Below, one piece after another: positions 1 through 6,414 of a stretch of DNA of 6,676 nt; the stretch's first letter is position 1, and every line of letters starts with the position of its first letter. This stretch comes from Deferribacteraceae bacterium (GTDB taxonomy: Bacteria; Chrysiogenota; Deferribacteres; Deferribacterales; JAISNW01), in NCBI GenBank assembly GCA_031276055.1, contig JAISNW010000046.1, positions 1-6,676 of the forward strand, given 5' to 3'. The notes below the pieces were generated by a model. It saw nothing but the letters and a program-made list of their open reading frames with translations. It was not told where the DNA came from and made no database searches. The translations under genes and the position numbers were made by a program.

Positions 1-571
1 CGCCAACCCCTCCATAGATAACATCAATATTATCGGGATTAAAACTTAAATGTTTAACCATATCTTCTTTGACGCTCATAGATATAGCCAGCAGCCTATC
101 TACTGTGCGGAGCATATTAATACAAGAGATATACCAGTTGAACATCTCCTCTTGGTTTAAGTAAACCTCCCGCATTACATATGGGATAATGTCATAAACG
201 GAAGCAATAACGGCAGCATCCTTAAACCACTCTCTTTTATATAGAGCCGCAGAATAGGTAAATGGGGCTGTGATATAAAAGATATCTATACTATACTCTG
301 TAATAAAATTCTTTATAATTGAACCAAGCAACTGATAATATTGTTCACCGCCTTTTTGTATAAACTCATCTATACCAGTGTATATGAATATTTTATGGAA
401 ATTAGCAGCAGTAATTGCATCTATTAATGGTGAATCAGCGATTATATTAAAATAATAAAATTCATCTTGCGGAGATGCAGACGCCATAGCCTTAAATTGA
501 TTAAGAGTGTAGTTGCCTATTCCGCTTCCTTTCCAAACTTCAATCCCTGTTGCATCAAAGGCGATATTCAA
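1..571 (-). CDS. GT4-type glycosyltransferase, N-terminal part (cut by left window edge)
   Basis: The reading frame gives 190 residues from a TTG start at 571-569 and is open to the left edge, so the C-terminal half is missing. The start is chosen because the TTG overlaps the TGA of the upstream methyltransferase gene (TTGA) and has GGAGG 7 nt upstream. The N-terminus (NIAFDATGI) and the glycine-rich GSGIGNYT loop (residues 15-22) fit the acceptor-side Rossmann domain of GT-B glycosyltransferases. SVYDIIPYV (124-132) and LLAISMSVKEDM (160-171), followed by NIDVIYGGV (181-189), match the order seen in GT4 mannosyltransferase-like enzymes of O-antigen clusters. The nucleotide-sugar-binding domain with the EX7E motif lies outside the window, so donor and linkage cannot be told. 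The gene is markedly AT-rich compared with proS and fmt. Placement after gmd and a methyltransferase suggests surface glycan assembly on the cytoplasmic face of the membrane. The family call is fairly safe; the exact sugar is unknown. Confidence 0.8.
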   Translation of the reverse strand, partial: MNIAFDATGIEVWKGSGIGNYTLNQFKAMASASPQDEFYYFNIIADSPLIDAITAANFHKIFIYTGIDEFIQKGGEQYYQLLGSIIKNFITEYSIDIFYITAPFTYSAALYKREWFKDAAVIASVYDIIPYVMREVYLNQEEMFNWYISCINMLRTVDRLLAISMSVKEDMVKHLSFNPDNIDVIYGGVG

Positions 572-1761
572 CCGTGCCTCCAACACATTTTATCCATAAA
601 TATAGAGTTTATCCCTGTAAAAGCCATTTCACAATAATTATTTGCCTCTAAAAGTTTAACTATATCAAGATTTTTTCTCGGTTCCATAGCAATAGTAGTA
701 TTGTAGGGGATCATCTCAACTATAATAATCATCGGGCGGTATTTTGAAAAATCAATAGAGCTTAAGATAGTTAGCTCGCTTCCTTTAATATCGATGCTTA
801 AAATAGTTGGGGCAGTTTCAAAATAACCTTCAAAAATTTCCATTATAGATATGGTTTCGATCTTAATGCTATTACTCATCTTTAGTGTGTTATTCTTCTC
901 TAAACACTCTTCAGCCCGATTAATATCAGTAGATAAACCATCTCCATTATCAAAAATATAAAAATCAATCAGTTCGCCGCTATGTTCTGAAACACAGCGG
1001 TTGAGAACAATATCTCCATACCGATAAAATTTTAATTCTTGGATCAACGCTGGATTGGGTTCAACCAACACCCCCCTTGCGCCTCTAAGATAGAAAAAAT
1101 AAGAGTTGCTCAGATGTTTTGCATGGTTGGCGCCTAAATCAAGATATCTGACTTTTTCCGGTGGGATGGCTAAACTAGATAGCAATGTGTTGACTATACA
1201 ATCTTCGCCATTTTGAGAAAAATATTTTACCCCTTCGTCATTATTGTTAGAAAAGATATCAAGACCTAAATTTCTAAGCCTATCCATATCGCTTTCCAGT
1301 TTCAATATAGCTGTATTGGCGTTCCGCTGATTATTCTCGTATTCGCCCAAACGCTCTAATAATTTTTGTTCATGTTTGCTCAAACGGTCTAGCAGCTCTG
1401 CTTCATAACTACTTCTACTTTGCTTTATTTCATCAAAAGTCTGAACAATATCCGTATTCACTACGGACTGTTTCTGAACGATAGGGGTAATATACCAACC
1501 GATTAATTTAACCACAATACGCTTTACCAGAGCTTTCAATAATTGGCTGCGGCTGGCAAAAGAGTATAATAATTTACAAAATGCTCTTATTTTATCATAA
1601 AAAAAACATTTCCATCTGGGCGCTGTATGAGGCTGCAAATCACCCTCTATAGAATTAAAAGAGTTTTCTTTTTTAGATGAAATCTGAATATTTTCCGTCA
1701 ATCTTTTTAAGATAAGCTCTTCTTCTATGCTCTTAAATTTAGCATTGTTCGGAATTTCCAT
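568..1761 (-). CDS. FkbM-family SAM-dependent methyltransferase with coiled-coil N-terminal extension
   Basis: The 397-residue product has two parts. Residues about 175-397 form an FkbM-type methyltransferase: SQNGED (182-187), the SAM-binding strand-loop YLDLGAN (206-212), the acidic VEPNP (232-236, E234), and the late ILSIDIKGSEL segment (320-330) followed by YRPMIIIVE (341-349). FkbM domains O-methylate hydroxyls of sugars or polyketides; here the neighbours argue for a sugar in a surface glycan. Residues about 1-170 are an extension containing a basic hydrophobic stretch (about 60-95, with WYITPIV at 89-95) and a Glu/Lys/Leu-rich helix about 106-165 that looks like a coiled coil. Similar WYxxPIV-plus-coil segments occur, from memory, in other polysaccharide-cluster methyltransferases. 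One family position is odd: DIKG where DVEG or DIEG is usual. The ATG lies 6 nt after the gmd stop and has no clear Shine-Dalgarno sequence, so translation may depend on coupling to gmd. The substrate is unknown. Confidence 0.85.
   Translation of the reverse strand: MEIPNNAKFKSIEEELILKRLTENIQISSKKENSFNSIEGDLQPHTAPRWKCFFYDKIRAFCKLLYSFASRSQLLKALVKRIVVKLIGWYITPIVQKQSVVNTDIVQTFDEIKQSRSSYEAELLDRLSKHEQKLLERLGEYENNQRNANTAILKLESDMDRLRNLGLDIFSNNNDEGVKYFSQNGEDCIVNTLLSSLAIPPEKVRYLDLGANHAKHLSNSYFFYLRGARGVLVEPNPALIQELKFYRYGDIVLNRCVSEHSGELIDFYIFDNGDGLSTDINRAEECLEKNNTLKMSNSIKIETISIMEIFEGYFETAPTILSIDIKGSELTILSSIDFSKYRPMIIIVEMIPYNTTIAMEPRKNLDIVKLLEANNYCEMAFTGINSIFMDKMCWRHG
577..581 (-). promoter_or_regulatory. 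Shine-Dalgarno sequence fixing the TTG start of the glycosyltransferase
   Basis: On the minus strand the sequence reads GGAGG, then CACGG and one further overlapping G/T context before TTG. It lies inside the last codons of the methyltransferase gene, so ribosomes finishing that gene could restart directly at the overlapping TTGA. No ATG in the same frame gives as good a fit to the family N-terminus. Confidence 0.7.
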
Positions 1762-1767
1762 AAAAAA

Positions 1768-2802
1768 TTAATGTTTAGGGCTTGTCTTTAAGTTTGTTAT
1801 ATCCGCTTGCACCATAAGCGCGCATAACTCTTCTAAAGAAGTATTCGCTTTCCACCCGAGCTGCCTCTCTGCTTTTGAAGGATCGCCGATTAATAATTCC
1901 ACTTCCGCAGGGCGGTAGAATTTAGGGTTTACCGCCGCTAATGTTTTCCCTGTTGATTTTGAAACTGCGTGCTCTAGTTCACCTGTTCCATTCCAGATAA
2001 GCTCTTCCCCCACTGCCCTAAAAGAGATAGTTACAAACTCTCTCACAGTTTCAGTTCTCCCTGTTGCAAGCACAAAGGCGTCTGGCTTATCTGCCCGCAA
2101 GATGCGCCGCATCCCTTCAACATATTCTCTGGCATATCCCCAGTCCCTCTTAGCGGATAGGCAGCCAAGCTCCAGTTTATCTAATAAACCTAGCTTTATC
2201 TTAGCAACAGCTTGTGTTATCTTTCGGGTGACAAACTCTTCACCGCGTAAAGGGGATTCGTGGTTGAATAAGATTCCGCAGGCAGCGAAGATATTATAAC
2301 TCTCTCTATAATTTATAGCAATCCAATGGGCAAATAGCTTAGAGACGCCGTAAGGGCTCCTGGGATGAAACGGGGTATCTTCATTTTGCGGCGTTTGTTT
2401 AACTTTACCGAACATCTCGGAAGTGGAGGCTTGGTAAAACTTCGCATCGGGCTTATTTTCCCGTATAGCCTCCAGCAGGTTCAACACGCCTATGGCGTTT
2501 ATATTTGCTGTTGTTATAGGCTGGTCAAAGGATGCCCCCACAAAGCTCTGTGCAGCTAGATTATACACCTCGTCAGGTTTGATGCTTTTAATAAGCCTAG
2601 ATGCAGATGCTTGATCAGTGAGATCAAACTCCACAAGAGTTAGCTTAGGGTGTTTAAGAATTCCCAGCGCATCTAAGCGCCAAAAATTTGTTGAACTGCT
2701 CCGCCTATGTGCGCCGTAAACGAGGCAGCCTTCCTCTAGCAGCAGCTGCGCTAGATAAGCCCCATCCTGCCCCGTAATCCCTGTGACAACCGCCTTTTTC
2801 AA
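1768..2802 (-). CDS. gmd: GDP-mannose 4,6-dehydratase
   Basis: This cytoplasmic short-chain dehydrogenase/reductase converts GDP-D-mannose to GDP-4-keto-6-deoxy-D-mannose, the branch point to GDP-L-fucose, GDP-D-rhamnose and GDP-perosamine. The 344-residue length is normal. Visible signatures are the NADP-binding TGITGQDG (7-14), RRSSS with FWRL (33-42), NLAAQSFVG (81-89), the catalytic STSE (126-129, T127 and E129) with YGVSK (151-155, Y151 and K155), [18 protein letters not shown] (179-196), [14 protein letters not shown] (218-231), and the C-terminal [17 protein letters not shown] (295-311). The start is a TTG at 2802-2800; it gives the standard family N-terminus MKKAVVTG and has AGGGGGG about 9 nt upstream. 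Two residues differ from the usual GNLDAKRD loop: it reads GCLSAKRD (213-220). No downstream reductase, epimerase or aminotransferase is in view, so the final sugar is not known. It leads into the methyltransferase and glycosyltransferase genes with a 6-nt gap and a 4-nt overlap. Confidence 0.95.
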   Translation of the reverse strand: MKKAVVTGITGQDGAYLAQLLLEEGCLVYGAHRRSSSTNFWRLDALGILKHPKLTLVEFDLTDQASASRLIKSIKPDEVYNLAAQSFVGASFDQPITTANINAIGVLNLLEAIRENKPDAKFYQASTSEMFGKVKQTPQNEDTPFHPRSPYGVSKLFAHWIAINYRESYNIFAACGILFNHESPLRGEEFVTRKITQAVAKIKLGLLDKLELGCLSAKRDWGYAREYVEGMRRILRADKPDAFVLATGRTETVREFVTISFRAVGEELIWNGTGELEHAVSKSTGKTLAAVNPKFYRPAEVELLIGDPSKAERQLGWKANTSLEELCALMVQADITNLKTSPKH

Positions 2803-2811
2803 AGGTTTATA

Positions 2812-2818
2812 CCCCCCT
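2812..2818 (-). promoter_or_regulatory. G-rich ribosome binding site before the TTG start of gmd
   Basis: The minus strand reads AGGGGGG, 9 nt before TTG. It is an imperfect Shine-Dalgarno match that would need a G-U pair in the middle. It is the only plausible binding site here and agrees with the start expected from the Gmd family. Confidence 0.45.
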
Positions 2819-2852
2819 AGCGCTCTATAAATATCAGAGTTTTAAGAACTTT

Positions 2853-2883
2853 GCAATACCTATGGAAAATAATAGGCTATTGC
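2853..2883. repeat. Inverted repeat (bulged hairpin) between the DUF116 gene and gmd
   Basis: The arms are GCAATACCTAT (2853-2863) and ATAGGCTATTGC (2872-2883). They pair over 11 bp with one bulged base (2877) around an 8-nt loop. On the minus strand the hairpin begins at the last base of the DUF116 stop codon and is followed by AAAGTTCTTAAAA, not by a T-run, so it is not a standard intrinsic terminator. On the plus strand there is also no T-run. It could stabilise or process the upstream mRNA, weakly attenuate read-through into gmd, or be a protein site. It sits at the boundary between the housekeeping and polysaccharide genes, and is the only structure seen in this 80-bp gap apart from the gmd ribosome binding site. 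No convincing promoter was found: TTGCAA with TATTTA at 17-bp spacing is a poor match. Confidence 0.45.
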
Positions 2884-3632
2884 TAATTAAAATTCTTCAA
2901 GACCGCTTCCACCGCCTCTGGATCAACTGTGGTGTTGTAGCATGGACCGTTGGGCTGCCTATTTAATATCCCTATGACTGCAAGCCCTAAAGTATCTTTT
3001 ATCCCGCTCATAAGGTCTTTTTCGCAAGCGACCGCTAGAATGAGATCAGGTTGTCTCTCCTTTACAGCAAAGCGCGCCATAGTTCCCCCTGTGGAGACAA
3101 ACATATCAAAAGCGAAGGTTTCAGACATCCTCAAAAAAGAGGAGATAACGCACTTTCCGCACTTACGGCAGTTATTAACATTTGTTGTAACCTTAAAAAC
3201 GCAGGATGCCAGCTGAATGCAGTGAGGCAGGAGGATTAGAACCCTCTTTATATTCTTCCTGTCTTTTTTAAGGGTTTTCTCCACATAATCGTTGTTTAAC
3301 ATTATAAAAGAGCGGGCGAGCCTATTGCTGTCAAAACCTATCCTACGCGCTAGAGAGTCGGCGAATTTCGTCATATACCTTATTATAACCTTCCGCGTGG
3401 GGATTATCCCCTCCCTGCGCAAAATCACGGAGATTGTAAGGATTATTGCATAGACGCCCCCTAGCGCCATAATCGCCATAAAAGCGTAAACCGCATAATC
3501 GCGAAGCGGTGGATAATAGCGGGAAAAAGCAGTCATGACGGTAAAAACCCCCGCCGCAAAGAGCCCCCCCATGATACCCCCGGTGAGATACAATATAAAT
3601 AGGATGGTTAATGTGCTATACGGTTTAATCAA
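2883..3632 (-). CDS. DUF116 family protein, two-helix membrane anchor plus cysteine-rich domain
   Basis: The 249-residue product has two hydrophobic helices (about 7-31 and 48-71), a basic linker, and a C-terminal domain matching DUF116. Recognisable parts are LILLPHC (132-138), NNCRKCGKCVI (153-163), STGGTMARFAVKERQPD (180-196), AVACEKDL (200-207) and GILNRQPNGPCYNT (221-234). Seven cysteines (138, 144, 155, 158, 161, 203, 231) are in the soluble domain and none in the membrane part, which suggests a metal or iron-sulfur site facing the cytoplasm; this is inference. The biochemical function of DUF116 is not known to me. The TTG start at 3632-3630 overlaps the fmt stop by 8 nt and has AGGAG 6 nt upstream. 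From memory, DUF116 genes often sit beside fmt, sometimes with def and rsmB, which hints at a link with translation or formyl/one-carbon metabolism, but this is only association. Confidence 0.88.
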   Translation of the reverse strand: MIKPYSTLTILFILYLTGGIMGGLFAAGVFTVMTAFSRYYPPLRDYAVYAFMAIMALGGVYAIILTISVILRREGIIPTRKVIIRYMTKFADSLARRIGFDSNRLARSFIMLNNDYVEKTLKKDRKNIKRVLILLPHCIQLASCVFKVTTNVNNCRKCGKCVISSFLRMSETFAFDMFVSTGGTMARFAVKERQPDLILAVACEKDLMSGIKDTLGLAVIGILNRQPNGPCYNTTVDPEAVEAVLKNFN

Positions 3633-4548
3633 ACCTATCTCCTACTTTAAGGCTATACCCCGCCAAAAAATCTCTAACAGGCAAGCGGCGCTTACCCTCC
3701 AACTGCACCTCATTCACCCGTAGGATGCCCAAAGCTGTTGACACGTCAAAAGAGGTTTTCCCTACAGAGACTACCTCCCCGCCGCTTGCAGCAGCAGCCT
3801 TTTCATCTATGACTTGCGCCGAAAATATCTTTAAGAGCTTTCCGTTATGGTGCGTGTAGGCGCTGGGCCATGGTAGAAAGGCGCGGCTCATACGCTCTAT
3901 AAACGCCGCCTCACGCCGCCAATCAATGCGCCCCATCTCTTTTGTGATCATAGGCGCAGCGCTTGCAGCGCCGCTCTGGGCGCGCGCGATAATGCTTTCA
4001 TATTCCAGAAAAGTTTTTACAAGGAGTTTGCCTCCTCTGACAGCTAACTCCTCCCCAAGCGAGAGGGCGTCGCTATTGTTGATAAGCGCCTTCTCTGTGA
4101 GGAGGATGTCCCCGGTATCCATCCCTTCGTCCATCTTCATGGATGTTACCCCTGTATACTCATCCCCATTTAAGATAGCCCAATTTACCGGCGCCGCCCC
4201 TCTATATGCGGGCAGAAGGGAGAAGTGAAGGTTTATGGGGGCTTTTTTAGGTATGGTAAGGATGGAGGGGGGGAGAATCTTCCCATAGGCAGCCACAGCA
4301 AAAAAATCAGCTTTAATAGACTTTAAGAGGGTTTCAACCTCCGGATTGTTCCTTATTGCTGTAGGCTGAAAAACCTCAATCCCATATTTTACCGCCAACT
4401 GTTTAACAGGGGTGGGGGTGAGGACGTTTCCGCGCCCTTTAGGCTTATCAGGTTGAGAGATCACAAGAGGAATATCAAAACCTGCTTCTATAAGGGCAGT
4501 TAAGGGGGGTAAAGCGATCTCCGGGGTCCCCATAAATACTATTCGCAT
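3625..4548 (-). CDS. fmt: Methionyl-tRNA formyltransferase
   Basis: This enzyme transfers a formyl group from 10-formyltetrahydrofolate to Met-tRNA(fMet), preparing it for bacterial translation initiation. The 307-residue length is normal. The N-terminus MRIVFMGTPEIALPPL (1-16) and DKPKGRG (34-40) are typical. The catalytic set is visible: N106 and H108 in INLHFSLLPAYRGAAP (105-120), and D144 in MDEGMDTGDILL (139-150). The C-terminal tRNA-binding domain shows APMITKEMGRIDW (198-210) and the closing LEGKRRLPVRDFLAGY (283-298). The ATG at 4548-4546 lies inside the end of proS (10-nt overlap). Only a weak GAGAG lies about 8 nt upstream, so expression is probably coupled to proS. Nothing looks damaged. 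The deformylase gene def, a frequent neighbour, is not in the window. Confidence 0.97.
   Translation of the reverse strand: MRIVFMGTPEIALPPLTALIEAGFDIPLVISQPDKPKGRGNVLTPTPVKQLAVKYGIEVFQPTAIRNNPEVETLLKSIKADFFAVAAYGKILPPSILTIPKKAPINLHFSLLPAYRGAAPVNWAILNGDEYTGVTSMKMDEGMDTGDILLTEKALINNSDALSLGEELAVRGGKLLVKTFLEYESIIARAQSGAASAAPMITKEMGRIDWRREAAFIERMSRAFLPWPSAYTHHNGKLLKIFSAQVIDEKAAAASGGEVVSVGKTSFDVSTALGILRVNEVQLEGKRRLPVRDFLAGYSLKVGDRFD
3639..3643 (-). promoter_or_regulatory. Shine-Dalgarno sequence for the TTG start of the DUF116 gene
   Basis: The minus strand reads AGGAG, then 6 nt, then TTG. The site lies inside the last codons of fmt, so the DUF116 gene is probably translated by coupling to fmt. 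It supports the TTG rather than a later start, which would remove part of the first membrane helix. Confidence 0.7.
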
Positions 4549-6242
4549 TCCAATAACTCTCTAACTGTCATGAGAACATCTGCAAATTTAACTGCCGCCG
4601 CCTCGCTGTTTTTCCTCAGTTTAACTTCAGCGCACCCGTTTTTATAGCTCTTCTCTCCAACGGTTATCCGCACAGGGTAGCCTATGAGGTCTGCATCGGA
4701 AAGTTTTACCCCCGCCCGTTCGTCGCGATCGTCATATATTACTTCCACCCCTGCCTCTAAAAGAGTTTTATATAGGAGTTCCACGGCGTCTGTCACCTCA
4801 CGGTTATTGGAATTTAAGGAGAAGAGCGCCACCTCAAAGGGAGCTATCGGAATAGGCCATATTATCCCCCTCTCGTCATGGTTTTGCTCTATAGCGGCAG
4901 CTGCAATCCTTGAGACTCCTATCCCATAACAACCCATCTCTATCGGTTTTTTCACGCCGTCCGCATCTGTAAAGCAGGCTTGCATACTTTCAGAATATTT
5001 TGAGCCTAGGTAGAAGATATGCCCAACTTCTATCCCGCGTGTTATATTGTAACGCCCGCCGCATTTAGGGCAGACATCGCCTACGAGCGCCGCACGGAAA
5101 TCCCCTACTGCCTCCGCCTTAAAATCAACCCCTAGTTTAGCGCCGATTATATGCAAATCTCTTTTATTCCCCCCTACCGCCATGCTCGGCAGCTTTTCCA
5201 CAGAATAATCGACATATATAGGGATATTTAACCCGATAGGTCCCGAAAAACCTACCGGACCGCTTACCGCCTCAATATGCTGCGGCTCTGCAAACTCCAC
5301 AAACGGAACTCTTAAAAAGTTTTTAACCTTTGTGGTATTCACCTCATGATCACCGCGTATGAGTAGGGCGACTAAACGTTCATCAGCTTTTAAGATTATC
5401 GTTTTAACAACCGCTTGAACAGGGATATTTAAGAAAGCAGCAACATCCCTTACAGTATGGGCGTTAGGAGTAAAAACCTCCTGCAATTTATCGGTAAAAG
5501 TTATATCAGCGCTGGGTTCAACGGGGAGAGCTGCAGCCTTTTCAAGATTCGCCGCGTAATCACACGCATCGCAGCTAATTACTTCATCTTCCCCTGTATG
5601 CGCTAGAACCATAAACTCATTGGAGAGATCGCCGCCTATAGGTCCGCTGTCTGCATCGATCATCTTATACTTTAGCCCGCAGCGTTCAAAAACTTTACAA
5701 TAGGCGCGCCGCATCCTCTCATAGCTTACGGCGGCGCTCTGCACATCAACATCAAAGGAATACGCGTCTTTCATAATGAACTCGCGCGCCCTCATAACGC
5801 CGAAACGCGGGCGCACCTCATCGCGAAACTTCCCTTGAATATGATAGAGATTTACCGGCATCTGTTTATACGATTTTATATAACTTCGTGCAATCTCTGT
5901 GATGACCTCTTCATGGGTAGGCCCCATGCAGTAGTCTCTGCCGTGCCTATCCTTAAAACGAAGGAGCTCCTTGCCGAATTTATTCCAGCGCCCGCTCTCC
6001 TGCCATATCTCTGCGGGTTGAACCGCAGGCATTAAGAGCTCCACTCCGCCCTCTTCGTTCATGCACTCCCGAACTATCTGCTCTATCTTCCTGATTACCC
6101 TATAGCCCATAGGGAGGTATGTAAATATCCCTGTTGCCAGCTTTCGGATCATAAACGCTCTAACCATGAGAATATGGCTTAGAACCTCCGCCTCTGCCGG
6201 AGCTTCGCGCTGGGTATTTAGAAAAAAGCTGCTGACTCTCAT
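4539..6242 (-). CDS. proS: Prolyl-tRNA synthetase, bacterial type with editing domain
   Basis: This class II synthetase attaches proline to tRNA-Pro. The 567-residue length is that of the bacterial form. Motif 1 lies about 42-74 (YLPMGYRVI to MPAVQP); GPTHEE is at 107-112; motif 2 is FRDEVRPRFGVMRAREFIMKD (139-159, split here only for description); and motif 3 is GCYGIGVSR (437-445) with IEQNHDERGIIWP (451-463). Between motifs 2 and 3 is the INS editing domain (about 225-405) that clears Ala-tRNA-Pro: VVKTIILK (278-285, with the expected lysine K280), IRGDHEVN (295-302), and GPVGFSGPIG (328-337). Cysteine pairs C224/C227 and C391/C394 flank this domain and could bind a metal. The anticodon-binding domain (about 465-567) includes VIYDDRDERAGVKLSDADLIG (501-521 region). 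The ATG at 6242-6240 is supported by TAGGAGGT at 6253-6260. It heads the proS-fmt-DUF116 run. No T-box leader is present. Confidence 0.97.
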   Translation of the reverse strand: MRVSSFFLNTQREAPAEAEVLSHILMVRAFMIRKLATGIFTYLPMGYRVIRKIEQIVRECMNEEGGVELLMPAVQPAEIWQESGRWNKFGKELLRFKDRHGRDYCMGPTHEEVITEIARSYIKSYKQMPVNLYHIQGKFRDEVRPRFGVMRAREFIMKDAYSFDVDVQSAAVSYERMRRAYCKVFERCGLKYKMIDADSGPIGGDLSNEFMVLAHTGEDEVISCDACDYAANLEKAAALPVEPSADITFTDKLQEVFTPNAHTVRDVAAFLNIPVQAVVKTIILKADERLVALLIRGDHEVNTTKVKNFLRVPFVEFAEPQHIEAVSGPVGFSGPIGLNIPIYVDYSVEKLPSMAVGGNKRDLHIIGAKLGVDFKAEAVGDFRAALVGDVCPKCGGRYNITRGIEVGHIFYLGSKYSESMQACFTDADGVKKPIEMGCYGIGVSRIAAAAIEQNHDERGIIWPIPIAPFEVALFSLNSNNREVTDAVELLYKTLLEAGVEVIYDDRDERAGVKLSDADLIGYPVRITVGEKSYKNGCAEVKLRKNSEAAAVKFADVLMTVRELLECE

Positions 6243-6252
6243 CTATAAATTG

Positions 6253-6258
6253 ACCTCC
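6253..6258 (-). promoter_or_regulatory. Shine-Dalgarno sequence of proS
   Basis: The minus strand reads GGAGGT within TAGGAGGT, 10 nt before the ATG. It is the strongest ribosome binding site in the window and confirms the proS start. Confidence 0.75.
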
Positions 6259-6280
6259 TAACCTTAGATAGATTAATAAT

Positions 6281-6306
6281 AGTATAAAAACAGCTCTTTT
6301 AATACT
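6281..6306. repeat. AT-rich inverted repeat in the proS leader region
   Basis: Arms AGTATAAAAA (6281-6290) and TTTTAATACT (6297-6306) pair at 9 of 10 positions around the 6-nt loop CAGCTC. It lies about 40 bp upstream of the proS ATG in the 172-bp divergent gap (6243-6414). The minus-strand TATACT inside it could serve as a -10 element, but no -35 box sits at 16-18 bp, so a promoter is not claimed. It could be an operator or mRNA structure; AT-rich chance pairing is also possible. Elsewhere in this gap I see only the proS Shine-Dalgarno sequence and a small palindrome near the divergent gene. Confidence 0.35.
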
Positions 6307-6390
6307 CTTTTTCTTATTCAGCATTGATTTCAAGAAACGCAGGCTGCTAAAGCTTAAAAATATCTTGTTATGGATTAAAGGGTTATGCTA

Positions 6391-6401
6391 TCATGGCATG
6401 A
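6391..6401. repeat. Short palindrome TCATG-G-CATGA upstream of the right-edge gene
   Basis: Two 5-bp arms around one base lie immediately before the GAGGTG ribosome binding site of the plus-strand gene. It could be a small operator, but a repeat this short may be chance. Confidence 0.2.
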
Positions 6402-6407
6402 GAGGTG
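6402..6407 (+). promoter_or_regulatory. Shine-Dalgarno sequence for the TTG start of the right-edge gene
   Basis: GAGGTG lies 7 nt before the TTG at 6415-6417. It supports that start; the ATGs at 6393 and 6398 are out of frame with the protein. Confidence 0.6.
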
Positions 6408-6414
6408 CGAAGTT

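Noticed and set aside
2102..2559. Plus-strand open frames inside gmd
   Set aside because: They are antisense shadows of a clearly conserved gene and show no recognisable protein features.
2819..2858. Sigma-70 promoter for gmd (TTGCAA, 17 bp, TATTTA)
   Set aside because: The -10 match is only 3 of 6 and the -35 match 4 of 6, which is not enough to claim a promoter.
2853..2883. Intrinsic transcription terminator after the DUF116 gene
   Set aside because: The stem is AT-rich with a bulge and is not followed by a T-run on either strand, so it is listed only as an inverted repeat.
3926..4228. Plus-strand 100-codon open frame inside fmt
   Set aside because: Antisense to the fmt catalytic region, whose conservation explains the sequence.
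6243..6414. T-box or other riboswitch controlling proS
   Set aside because: The leader is too short and lacks the conserved T-box bulge sequence and terminator; no other riboswitch signature was seen.
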